This document shows positions 22,463 to 32,143 of a DNA stretch of 64,000 nt, in pieces. Origin of the DNA: Branchiostoma floridae (Eukaryota > Chordata > Leptocardii > Amphioxiformes > Branchiostomatidae). The DNA is taken from the NCBI RefSeq assembly GCF_000003815.2, contig NC_049992.1, positions 4,347,514-4,411,513 on the forward strand, in the 5' to 3' direction. Made by a program: the position numbers and the translations under genes. Numbering within the stretch: position 1 is the stretch's first letter; every line of letters begins with the position of its first letter. The notes beneath the pieces are model-generated. The model had not been told where the DNA came from. It did no database searches and saw only the letters and a list, made by a program, of their open reading frames with translations.

Positions 22463-22478
22463 ATGGATAAAACCAAAG
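22463..22478 (+). CDS. Putative 16-nt start exon of gene B (MDKTK)
   Basis: ATG with purine at -3 and G at +4, five codons (MDKTK) and a phase-1 donor AAAG|GTATTT. It fits the phase-1 acceptor of the cytoplasmic exon and is conserved at 36345. Alternative: the cytoplasmic frame is also open upstream to an ATG at 22961, but that route reads through an unlikely hydrophobic stretch and a strong polypyrimidine tract. Confidence 0.4.
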
Positions 22479-24311
22479 GTATTTTTTGCCTTTATTTTAT
22501 TCCTGCCAAACATTTTTCTTTCACTTGCTATCTCCAATCACAGTATATACTTCAAGCATTTGGCAAAAACACAACATACTAGTAGTGATATTTACTTGGC
22601 GATGGGCAAATCATTGTAAATCAACCAAGCATGTACATGCCCATGGTAGGTAACTAAGTACTATTTTAGTATTATACTAGTCTGGGTGGCAGCAGCTGGT
22701 CACATTACATTGAATGACTTGTCACACCTAACTTGTCACACCTAATCTGGCTGGAAATGTTGTTTGAAGCTATCTAGTTAGGATTTACCTACTGTACTGC
22801 ATGACAACTAGAACTATCACTCAGTGAGAGGTGTATAGGCTAGTACTTTAGACCTTTGTTGGCTAGTGTTCGGGGCCATGGTTTTTTTTAGGTTTTTAAA
22901 AAGACCTCTGTAAAACTTGTGAAAATCCTGACTTACTGAATTTCTAAAATTTTGTCAGAAATGTGTAAACTGTTTTCTAGTTATATTCTTAAAAATGAAG
23001 CAGTTTCGGTGATAGAAGATTTACTTTGCTCTGTTGAACTCCAACAATCCCTCATAATTCTACTTTTTTTATCCATTTGTATCTGTAAAGCCGGTTTAAC
23101 CGCCCTTCGGCGTAACACACCAGCCTCACACGTGACAGCAGTATTGGCAGGAAAAGAGCTCAATGAAACGGATGACGGCGCGAAGTTGAGCTCAGATGAA
23201 GAGGACGCCAAAGAAGAAGACCCAAATTTCTCCAACCTAAACTCGGCACGGCAGCGCGCAGAGCCCAATGAATACATTCCAGCTCCAGTACGGGGCAGGA
23301 AAACTGAACACGTAAAGGAAAAAGTGCCCTCCGTACCTACAGATGAGACTAAAAAAGACAAGAAAGGCAAGGGCAAAGCTGCCACTCGCAGAAAATGTGC
23401 CTATGACCAGACATTCTTGAGAACAGAAACAGCTGAAGGCCCGTATGATTCGCCTTCCGGCAACCGTACCAACCAGGGTTCTTCCTCTAGCAACCAATCC
23501 AACCAGGAGGCAGCCCCGGCAGAACCTACCTATCTACACGTGGGGGACCATGTATTGGCCTATATGGGACAGGAGTCGGAAGATACCGAGGGTCCCTACG
23601 AATACAAAAAGCCGGAGGATGTAAGCTTTGCTCACAGAGCTAGAGGTAAGTTGAATTGTTACTCAAACCCCCAAGCACTCACACAAGAACATGTAACGTT
23701 GGTACATAAACCATGGCAGATATTAGAAAGGTATGTAAGGCCACACCTTTTTTTATTTCCTTGGAAATTCAGCAAGCAAGCAAGATGACGTGAGAGCCAA
23801 GAGAGGGCTAAGAGGAAATGTATATTCATTGGATCATGACCAGTTATATTTCATAGTGAAGGCGACTTTTTTTCCTGCCAAACATTTGTTTTTCGCTTGT
23901 CGCATTGGTTTAGGGGTTTCAAGAAGATATCATCCACATAATTGAATCAACCTAGACTACAATTGAAATACAAACTCTTAACCTATTATTATGATAGAAG
24001 CATTGGTCAATTATGACTATTATAGTTGAATCAGATAGAATGGATTTTGGTGATTGCTTTATTTGTCACTTAAGTTGTCCATTTTAGGGCCACGCCAATT
24101 GAATGTGTTGGTTCCCGGATTTTTTTATTCTTTTCCCTTCAACATATTGAATGAGAACCAATCCTTGGAAATGGTTACGTTATGGTTACAGAATGAACAC
24201 GTTAAATGATATTAGAATTGATATGATATGTTTATTTATTACTTGTGCTCCCATGACCCGCTGTACCTCTGGAAAGAGCTGCCTTGGGCCTTTCAGTCAA
24301 AATTAAGGATA

Positions 24312-24370
<59 letters not shown>

Positions 24371-24611
24371 ACGGTACATTCAGGATATATACCGGTACTG
24401 GCATCTTAGGTTTGTGATTTGTAGAATTTAACAGTTCCTGTAGAATTATTGTTACAAGTTGTCATCATTGCACATGTTGGTATCATTTAGATTTGTTGAG
24501 AAAAGAAAGTATGGTTTAAAGATTTGATAACATTTCCATATCTTACTTACTGGTTAATGTCTGAGTAACTGACCATCCATGGATCTAAACAGTATATAGT
24601 GTCATCCTAGG

Positions 24612-24668
<57 letters not shown>

Positions 24669-27600
24669 GGTGATTTGTAGATTAACATTTCCTAGAATTA
24701 TTGTACATGTTGTCAGTATTGTACATGTTATATAATAGTTGAGAAAAAAGGTGTGGTTAAAAGATTTGATGATATTTTCATACCTTAGGGCGAGTTACTG
24801 GCCATGTATGGATCTAAACAGTGTGTAGTGCCATCTAGGCTGTATAGTCTTGTGATTTGTAGGTTAACATTTCCTAGAATTATTGTACAAGTTTTTATCA
24901 TTTACAATTGTTGAGAAAAAAATGTATGGTCATGATATTCATTACGATAATATTTTCATATATAAAGGCGAGTAACCGACCTTTGGAATTGGCTGAAGGC
25001 TAGCTACAAGCACGCTTGCTGGATTGCTCTGGGTTGCGGGATCTTGGTGATAGCATCGATCTCCATCACAATTCTTGCAACTTATTTTCTGTCTGTACCT
25101 GGAAGTAAGGTAAGCTTTCAATTGTTTCCCCAAATTTCATGTTTTTGCTGTTATGTTCTTCCTATTTTTTCTCCCTCTCCTCTTCTTTCGAATTAGGTTT
25201 AGAGAGACCCCTTTTTTTCTTCGCTCACACACAATACTAATGTCATCACATAATTCTGTTAATGACCTGGTTCAAAAACCAAGTAGAAGTTGCTCTTTTT
25301 CTTTCTTTTTTAAAGCTCACTGATTCAGCTTTATTGGTTCGTAGCTTGTCAATGACTTTTTTTAAATATCACATGAAATTTAAATGGACCAGCAGATTAC
25401 AGTGTATAACATCTTTGATAAATAAATACCATAGTTCACTGAAATACATTCCTTTTAAAAGCTTAACAACAATTAATCAGTGTAACATTGCTAGTGAGAC
25501 ATTATATTTTTGATACCCTGAAATGCATGATAGGTACATGTATAGCAAAGTGCCTACCATAAGCCATACGTAACACTGTGAAACAATACTGTAAAACTTG
25601 GTCAGGAAAAAGGTGTACAGTGTGCATAGATTTAACATACATTCGCATAATTCCACCAGGTACCTTTATACCGCCACCTCAAAAAACGTTGTTATAGAGG
25701 CCTTCTCAAGATTGTCTTGAACACCTAAAGATCTGAATTGTATTACATTTAGGATATTTAACATTCGGTGTTCAAGACAATTTTGGGAAGACCTCTATAC
25801 TAACGTGGCGGTATTATGGCACCTGGTGAAATTATGATAGTCGATGTTACCTTTGCAGGCAATGTATTTGCAGGATGTCAATGATTTAATGGCTCGTGGC
25901 AAAATGGCGGCGTGGGATAATCTGGTGAACTCGACTACTACGTGGTGGACGCATTTCTACCAGGAGAACAGCTCAACCGTTGCCTACTCGACTTTGCCCT
26001 CTACCCCATCTGGATTGGAACTGAAACAGACGTCCACTGATCGCCAAGCCAGCATCGAGTCCACACCGACTACTCTAATCACTCTGACAACCACAGGTAG
26101 GTAATTCTGGCTTCTAAATTACCTCAGTGATATGGGGGTTTTGTATTACTAACTACTTGTTGGCTGGGTGTTTTCTGTCTGCACCACTTCGTAGTATTTA
26201 TTCTTATAAGCATATGTGAATCCCAATATGAGACTAAATAATCCACCAACTTACCCAAATTCTTTATTCTTTGACAAACACTGAGTTGCTGTACAGTCAA
26301 CATCTTTCATGTCAAAATTCATTGACTTGACTTAGAGGCAGTAAGCCTCAAAATCATTACAGTCAAAGCAAATTCTGTAGCTTTTTTGGTACCAGTACAT
26401 GTATAGTGATATCAATGCCAATCGTGCAGATTTGAAGATCACTTTGAAGTAAAATGTTGTGAGATGTTCATTCAACACAGGTATGGACAAGTGTAAGAAG
26501 ATGCCTTGCCAGTACGGGACCTGTGAGAGTGAGGACACTGGTTACAAATGCACCTGCACACCTGGATGGACTGGACAACACTGCCGGCAAGGTCAGTGAT
26601 GTATTACCCTACCTTCCAAAACTCTGATTGCTTTAGTCTTAGCTTATTTCTTTAAGATTTTTTGAAATTTAGAAGATTCATTACATAACGGCCAAGACTC
26701 TTGTTGTTTTCAGACATCAACGAGTGCACCAGGAACCCATGCCAACATGGACAGTGCGTGAACAAAGATGGCGGCCACAAATGTACCTGCTCACCTGGAT
26801 GGACTGGAAAGAACTGTAGCAAAGGTGAGTTGTAAGTCTCCATATAATGGGTTAAGGGAATTAACATTTGAGGAAACAGAAAGGTGAATGAATTACATAT
26901 CTCTGTAGCTACAATTTACGTTGCCTTCCATGAAGTATTTTTCTTATTTTTCATTTCAGTCTTTATTTACTTTGATAAAACGTATTATTTTCAAGAGATA
27001 TTTCTTTTATCAGACATAGATGAGTGTACCAGGAACCCATGCCAACATGGACGCTGTGTGAACCAAGATGGTGGCTACAAATGTGCTTGCTCCCCTGGAT
27101 GGACTGGACAGAACTGTAGCCAAGGCGAGTTAACTTTATAGGTTAAAGTTCGTTCCCATAATGGTTAGTTATGTTGCATGACACAACACTGATAGCAGAG
27201 CCTGAACTATCAATAGAACTTTCCCCTAGCTATTTTAACATTGAAACTATTACAGTACTTAATCTAAACTGATAATCTTTAAGTAAAAAGTGTTTATTGT
27301 ACAATGTTTCTCTGTAGATCAGCGAATCTGGGGAAAATTGTCAGTACAATTCATCAATTTGACTGGATTATGCTATTGGTTTAAGAATAAGCTAAATCAA
27401 TGGTAAGTTGATGTTCATTCTTTTACTTAATCAAATTCACAACAGACATCAATGAGTGTACCAGGACCCCATGCAAACATGGACGCTGTGTGAAAAAAAA
27501 TGGCGGCTACAAATGCACCTGCTCACCTGGATGGACTGGACAAAACTGTCAGCAAGGTGAGCTATTTTTCTAGACTGTTTTATCCCTTCACATTTATGTG

Positions 27601-30600
27601 TATCCAAATAAAGCATCTCCATTCTAACATTATGCTACTGATTCTGAGTTAACAAAATGGAACAATATTTAATTCATTACACAGACATCAATGAGTGTAC
27701 CAGGAACCCATGTCAACATGGACGCTGTGTGAACAACGATGGTGGCCACAAATGTACCTGCTCACCTGGATGGACTGGACAGAACTGCCAGCAAGGTGAT
27801 GTGTATCAAAATGAACATGAAAAGATTTAGAATGTCATAAAATTACGTAGACTATTACCACCTGGCCAAGTGTGAAATTTTCCTGTTAATATTGTCTTTC
27901 AAAAGTTGCTTATTACTAGTAATACTGATATAACTTACCCCTTTTCAATTCAACTAAAAATGCCATTTAACCACATTCCTCTCTGTTTTGACATCGTATA
28001 ATAGACATTGACGAGTGTATAAGGAAACCATGCCAACATGGACGTTGTGTGAACCAAGACGGTGGCTACAGATGTGCTTGCTCCCCTGGATGGACTGGAC
28101 AGAACTGTAGCCAAGGCGAGTTGACTTTACAGGTTATAGTTCGTTCCCATAATGGTTGGTTATGTTGCATGACACAACACTGATAGCATAGCCTGAACTA
28201 TCAATAGAACTTTCCACAAGCTATTTTAACATTGAAACTATTACAGCACTTCTTCTAAACTGGTAATCTTTAAGAAAAAGACAATGTGTATTGTACAATG
28301 TCCATCTGTAGATCAGCGTATCTGGGGAAATTTGTCAACACAATTTATCTATTTGACTGGATTATGCTATTGGTTTAAGAATAAGCTAGATCAATGGTAA
28401 GTTGATGTTCATTCCTTTTCTTAATCAAATTCACAACAGACATCAATGAGTGCACAAGGATCCCATGCAAACATGGACGCTGTGTGAACAAAAATGGCGG
28501 CTACAAATGCACCTGCTCACCTGGATGGACTGGACAAAACTGTCAGCAAGGTGAGTTATTTTTCTAGACTGTTTTATCCCTTCACATTTATGTGTATCCA
28601 AATAAAGTCAAGCATCTCCATTCTAACATTATGCTACTGATTCTGAGTTAACAAAATGGAACAATATTTGATTCCTTACACAGACATCAATGAGTGTACC
28701 AGGAACCCATGTCAACATGGACGCTGTGTGAACCAAGATGGCGGCCACAAATGTACCTGCTCACCTGGATGGACTGGACAGAACTGCCAGCAAGGTGATG
28801 TGCATCAAAATGAATATGAAAAGATTTAGAATGTCATAAAATTCCTCTCTATTTTGACATCGTATAATAGACATTGACGAGTGTATAAAGAAACCATGCC
28901 AACATGGACGTTGTGTGAACCAAGATGGTGGCTACAAATGTACCTGCTCACCTGGATGGACTGGACAGAACTGTCAGCGAGGTGAGTTATTTTACAAAGT
29001 GACGATACTTTTATCAAAGCTTAACATATGTTGTAAGTCGATTCTTATGTCAGACATACTCCACAAGTGAGTTTTTTTTAAATTTGTTCAACTACAAATT
29101 ATATATTTTTCCATATCACGCAGACTTCAATGAGTGTGTCAGGAACCCATGCCAACATGGGCACTGTGTGAACAATCCTGGCGGCTACAAATGTACATGC
29201 TCACCAGGATGGACCGGAAAGAACTGTCAGCAAGGTGAGGTATTTTCCAATGTTTACTTTTTTAAAAATTATCAAAACTTAGCATAAGTCAATATGTATG
29301 AAATATTTCAGAGGTGCACCCCATGTTGCTTCAGTCTGTACGTACGTATGTCTTTATTTCCATAGCTTTTCTTCTGCCATGTCCTGATTCCAATATCCTT
29401 AATTGGCAAGTATTAAGCCGCTAAATGAGTTTCAAATTGATTTAACTAAAAATCATATATCTTATCCACTTCATGCAGACATTAATGATTGTACGAGGAA
29501 CCCATGCCAACATGGACACTGTGTGAACAACAATGGCGGCTACAAATGTACCTGCTCACCTGGATGGACTGGACACAACTGTCAGCAAGGTGAATTTATT
29601 TATTACACGTAAGTAGCATCTAGATGCAATGAATAGTTAAGTCCACTGTGTACTGTAATGCACAGAATATATATAAAAGGGGGTACATGTAGCTGTTTAG
29701 AACGTTTACATGCTAAACAGGATGGACTGGACATAACTGTCAATATAGTGAGTTGCTGACTTTATTAAGACGGAACATGCCAACATAGCGATCACCACCA
29801 TTCACTTTGCAGTATTTTATCTGGAGTTTTATCCTTACTTTCTTTCTTACTTTCCATTCTTTGATGATGGACTGTATCTAAATTCTTCCTTTATCAGACA
29901 TCAATGAGTGCATCAGAAACCCATGCCAACCTGCACGCTGTGTGAACAAAGATGGCGGCTACAAATGCACCTGCTCACCTGGATGGACTGGACAGAACTG
30001 TCAGCAAGGTCAGTTACATTTTCCCTTCATTCTACATACTTTATGTCCGTCTCTTGATAACAGGTATTGTTAATGGGTCATCATTATATCATAATTTCTT
30101 TTATATTATCAGACATTAATGAGTGTATCAGCAACCCATGCCAGCATGGATTCTGTAGGAACATAATTGGAAGCTACAAATGTACCTGCTCACCTGGATG
30201 GACTGGACAGAACTGTAATCAAGGTGAGTTACTTTTAAGACTCCTTCTTTTTTCATTTAGGAGTAGACTACCTATTTCTGATTCAATTCCCCTCTTTCAT
30301 TGTCAAAAGTTACTGTATATAGTTTTACATTTTGTAGACACATGAACCGATTCATATGCCATTTTCCTCCGGAGAAGAGTTATTATTCTCATCTGCTTCT
30401 GTTGATGATCTTTATGTCTGAAATACCTCCACAAAAATCAGTTTCATCACCAAGTGTCAACGCTACTATATGTGAGTTTCCAAATTGTCAGAATTCTTCA
30501 GATGTAATCTAATATTAAATGTATTGCCAAAAAAGACAGGATATCTTGCCTCCTGTGGCAAGATTATGAGACTGGGTTTGTTTGTTTTGTTTCTTTGCTG

Positions 30601-32143
30601 ATGCAGCTTACTAATGTTTGTTAATGCAGCCAAACCATGCGAGAGTGGGTGGACTTGGTACAAAAACCACTGCTACAAGCATGTAAGGGACAAAGTCGAC
30701 GGGAACACAGCAAAGTCACGATGTCAGAGAAACGGTGCAAACCTTGCATCCATCAACAGCCCGGAGGAGAACTACTTCGTAGCAGATCTCATCAAGAATG
30801 GTGGGCAATTATGTTGATATGATTCTTTTTGTTACTGTAAAGTATTTGTATCTAATGCTAATGATTTTGTGATGAGTCAGCAGTTTTAAATACATAAATG
30901 TATGTATAACAATGGGGGCAATTCAGCCTAGGCCTAGTGCCTTCAGGTCTGTTCACCATTTTCAATTGATTGATACCAGGGTTTCTTTGGGGAGGCAAAA
31001 TGCGGTGGAAGGAGAAGGATTGCCCCCACCTTCCAATACAATGACTAAGACTCGCTGCCCTAATGTGAAATGGAATCTGTGTGCCATTGTGACATATGAC
31101 AAAATGATAATAGATAACAGTTAAAAAAAGATACCTGGATACTAGATATCATGGAAATCCATCGTTCCTATGTTCCATTATGCTCCTTGGGAGATTCCGA
31201 CAAAAATGTCCCTGCAGTTCAAGTGCAAGCTGCTTGGGGGCCTAAACATACATCATTAAACTTACATCACAAGCTATCTGCCACCAAAAAATTAAGACCA
31301 TGGCATGTCCGGGTCAAAAGATACAAAAGATGGAAATTCTGCTGCAGTGCCAAGGTAAGATAACAGGGGGTCTAAAATCGACCTTGACCTTCGTCTTTCC
31401 AGTTCCTACCCACCAAATATTATTGTAATACATCCAGAAGTCCTAGAGTTATGCTGACAGCAAACATCCGGAAACACAGACACTGCGATACACACAAACA
31501 CAACAAAAACTATACCTCAATCTTTAATGGAGGTAACAATGTGGTATTCCGTTGAATTTGTTTGTTTGTTTTCACATAATTCCAGCCCCTAAGGGGATAA
31601 GGCGACATGTCGTCTGGTTCGGATTGAGACGCCATGATAAACGCTCCTTCAGATGGTTGGATGGGTCACGTCTTACCTACACCAACTGGGCTCCAGGAGA
31701 GCCTAACGACAAGTGGTGGGGCGGGGGACAGGACTGTGGTGTGATATACTCCAGGGTATGACTATACTTTTTTCTTTCATATATTTTTTTAAGGATTCCA
31801 GCAGCATAGCTGAAATGTGCAAATTATCTAAAGGCAACATATGAAGTTGGCATTTTTAGTTTACTGGCCCTGCACTGTGTACAGCAGGGTACAGACTTTT
31901 CCCCCAGACTATTATACTGCTACTGTTTTGGTATGGATCTTTAAATGAAGTTTTTTTTAATGAGAGAACCAACATACGAAAGTGATGTGGCGTCACTTGA
32001 CATTGTGTATTACTAACCTTCTGATATATTGAACATTCCAACAGAAAGAAAGCGCTTTTGGGCTTGGATGGGGAGAGAAAGGACAGTGGGATGACAATTG
32101 GTGCGAATCCCCTCTTTCCTATGTTTGCAAGAAGCCAATATAA
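22463..32143 (+). CDS. Gene B: type II membrane EGF-repeat/C-type lectin receptor
   Basis: Most complete member of the cluster. Exons in order: putative start exon (22463-22478), cytoplasmic tail (23091-23645), transmembrane (24967-25109), stalk (25874-26096), 13 EGF exons (26481-30223) and three CTLD exons (30630-32143). Phases chain correctly: 1, 1, 0, 1, then 1/1 through the EGFs, 1, 0. No signal peptide is seen and the hydrophobic segment follows a long hydrophilic Tyr-rich region, so type II topology (tail inside, lectin outside) is inferred. The lectin head carries EPN, the mannose-type tripeptide. Defect: the AG acceptor of the transmembrane exon is AA, and the only AG one base later gives an immediate stop. 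The gene may be a recent pseudogene, carry an allele-specific lesion, or contain a sequencing error. Confidence 0.7.
22479..23090 (+). other. Putative first intron of gene B
   Basis: About 610 nt; ends in a pyrimidine-rich tract before gtaaag. Nearly identical in C (36361-36973). Confidence 0.45.
23091..23645 (+). CDS. Cytoplasmic tail exon of gene B
   Basis: 555 nt, phase 1/1 (acceptor aaag, donor gtaagt). Encodes about 185 residues without cysteine-rich domains: an acidic segment ([19 protein letters not shown]), a Lys-rich segment ([18 protein letters not shown]) and several tyrosines in docking-like contexts: NEYIPAP, AYDQTF, GPYDSP, PTYLHV, AYMGQ and [11 protein letters not shown]. Such spacing resembles SH2-binding receptor tails; none is a perfect ITIM because position -2 is not aliphatic or Ser. 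The C-terminal part (VGDHV...[10 protein letters not shown]) is shared with the minus-strand exon at 52670. Function in phosphotyrosine signalling is inference. Confidence 0.72.
23646..24966 (+). repeat. Intron with (ATTG)n, (TA)n and reiterated 230-nt units
   Basis: (GATT)n at 24310-24369, (TA)n at 24615-24664, and three degenerate units containing TGTAGATTAACATTTCCTAG and GTACAAGTTGTCATC. At 24787 a unit ends in a copy of the transmembrane-exon acceptor and first codons (cttag|ggcgagttact), a decayed exon start. Confidence 0.7.
24967..25109 (+). CDS. Transmembrane exon of gene B, acceptor lost
   Basis: 143 nt, phase 1 to 0. [18 protein letters not shown] leads into the span [19 protein letters not shown] followed by [10 protein letters not shown] and donor gtaagc. 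In C and D the acceptor is cttag|gg; here it is ataaa|gg. The neighbouring AAG one base on would produce Gly-Glu-stop. Coding sequence itself is intact. Confidence 0.75.
25110..25873 (+). other. Intron between transmembrane and stalk exons of B
   Basis: No exon seen. An imperfect inverted repeat of about 55 nt (around 25660-25730 and 25765-25830, sharing GGAAGACCTCTAT-like and TGGCGGTAT-like arms) could form a hairpin. Confidence 0.5.
25874..26096 (+). CDS. Stalk exon of gene B
   Basis: 223 nt, phase 0 to 1. [39 protein letters not shown] and a Ser/Thr-rich end ([13 protein letters not shown]) with NST and NSS sequons, suited to O- and N-glycosylation. Acceptor tttgcag|GATGTC is conserved in all three copies; an upstream AG (25859) exists only here. 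Confidence 0.78.
26097..26480 (+). other. Intron before the EGF array of B
   Basis: Collinear with 7325-7581 and 56696-57036. No exon seen. Confidence 0.6.
26481..26591 (+). CDS. EGF exon B1 (non-calcium type)
   Basis: 111 nt; [32 protein letters not shown]. Counterpart of A1 and D1. Confidence 0.88.
26714..26824 (+). CDS. EGF exon B2
   Basis: 111 nt; [21 protein letters not shown] then [16 protein letters not shown]. Confidence 0.88.
27014..27124 (+). CDS. EGF exon B3, GC donor
   Basis: 111 nt; [30 protein letters not shown]. Donor CAAG|GCGAGT, a GC-AG intron duplicated together with the exon at B6. Confidence 0.88.
27446..27556 (+). CDS. EGF exon B4
   Basis: 111 nt; [21 protein letters not shown]: Lys replaces the hydroxylatable Asn. 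Confidence 0.88.
27685..27795 (+). CDS. EGF exon B5
   Basis: 111 nt; [21 protein letters not shown], then HKCTCSPGW. Confidence 0.88.
28005..28115 (+). CDS. EGF exon B6, GC donor
   Basis: 111 nt; [30 protein letters not shown]. Donor GCGAGT as in B3. Confidence 0.88.
28440..28550 (+). CDS. EGF exon B7
   Basis: 111 nt; [21 protein letters not shown]. Duplicate of B4. Confidence 0.88.
28684..28794 (+). CDS. EGF exon B8
   Basis: 111 nt; [30 protein letters not shown]. Duplicate of B5. Confidence 0.88.
28871..28981 (+). CDS. EGF exon B9
   Basis: 111 nt; [21 protein letters not shown]; ends NCQR before a GT donor. Confidence 0.88.
29124..29234 (+). CDS. EGF exon B10
   Basis: 111 nt; [29 protein letters not shown]. 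Confidence 0.88.
29479..29589 (+). CDS. EGF exon B11
   Basis: 111 nt; [21 protein letters not shown]: the Glu of the calcium motif is Asp. Confidence 0.88.
29715..29760 (+). pseudogene. Relic of an EGF exon
   Basis: Remnant of the GWTGxNCQ end followed by gtgagt; no 5' half. Same type of relic as at 11050 and 60846. Confidence 0.55.
29898..30008 (+). CDS. EGF exon B12
   Basis: 111 nt; [21 protein letters not shown]. Donor gtcagt. Confidence 0.88.
30113..30223 (+). CDS. EGF exon B13, last before lectin
   Basis: 111 nt; [21 protein letters not shown]. Counterpart of A12. Confidence 0.88.
30224..30629 (+). other. Intron before the lectin exons of B
   Basis: Collinear with 15859-16477 but lacking its inserted repeat scrap. 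No exon seen. Confidence 0.55.
30630..30800 (+). CDS. CTLD exon 1 of gene B
   Basis: 171 nt. [38 protein letters not shown]. The Trp of the W-x-x-A-x-x-x-C motif is Gly here. Confidence 0.9.
30801..31585 (+). repeat. Intron with interspersed-repeat insertion
   Basis: About 31150-31520 resembles 61735-62150 in gene D and is absent from the shorter gene A intron; it contains the minus-strand form of a GTCAGCATAACTC-type dispersed repeat. Confidence 0.5.
31586..31755 (+). CDS. CTLD exon 2 of gene B (EPN head)
   Basis: 170 nt, phase 1 to 0. [20 protein letters not shown] then [21 protein letters not shown] is the tripeptide of mannose/fucose-type CTLDs; the later calcium ligand Glu is Gln (QDC), so binding needs testing. 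Confidence 0.9.
32045..32143 (+). CDS. CTLD exon 3 of gene B with stop
   Basis: 99 nt, [19 protein letters not shown] then LSYVCKKPI and TAA. WDD in place of WND. Confidence 0.9.
   Translation, partial: KESAFGLGWGEKGQWDDNWCESPLSYVCKKPI

Noticed and set aside
22961-23090. N-terminal hydrophobic segment ([13 protein letters not shown]) as signal anchor of gene B
   Set aside because: It coincides with a polypyrimidine tract directly before a phase-1 acceptor and precedes a second, much better membrane span; more likely intron.
22981-23497. Minus-strand open frames opposite the tail exon (also 36864-37558)
   Set aside because: Shadows of the plus-strand tail exon; no splice signals or conserved motifs of their own.
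24310-24369. (GATT)n tract resembling a short repeat array
   Set aside because: Unit of 4 nt with no spacers: a microsatellite, not CRISPR.
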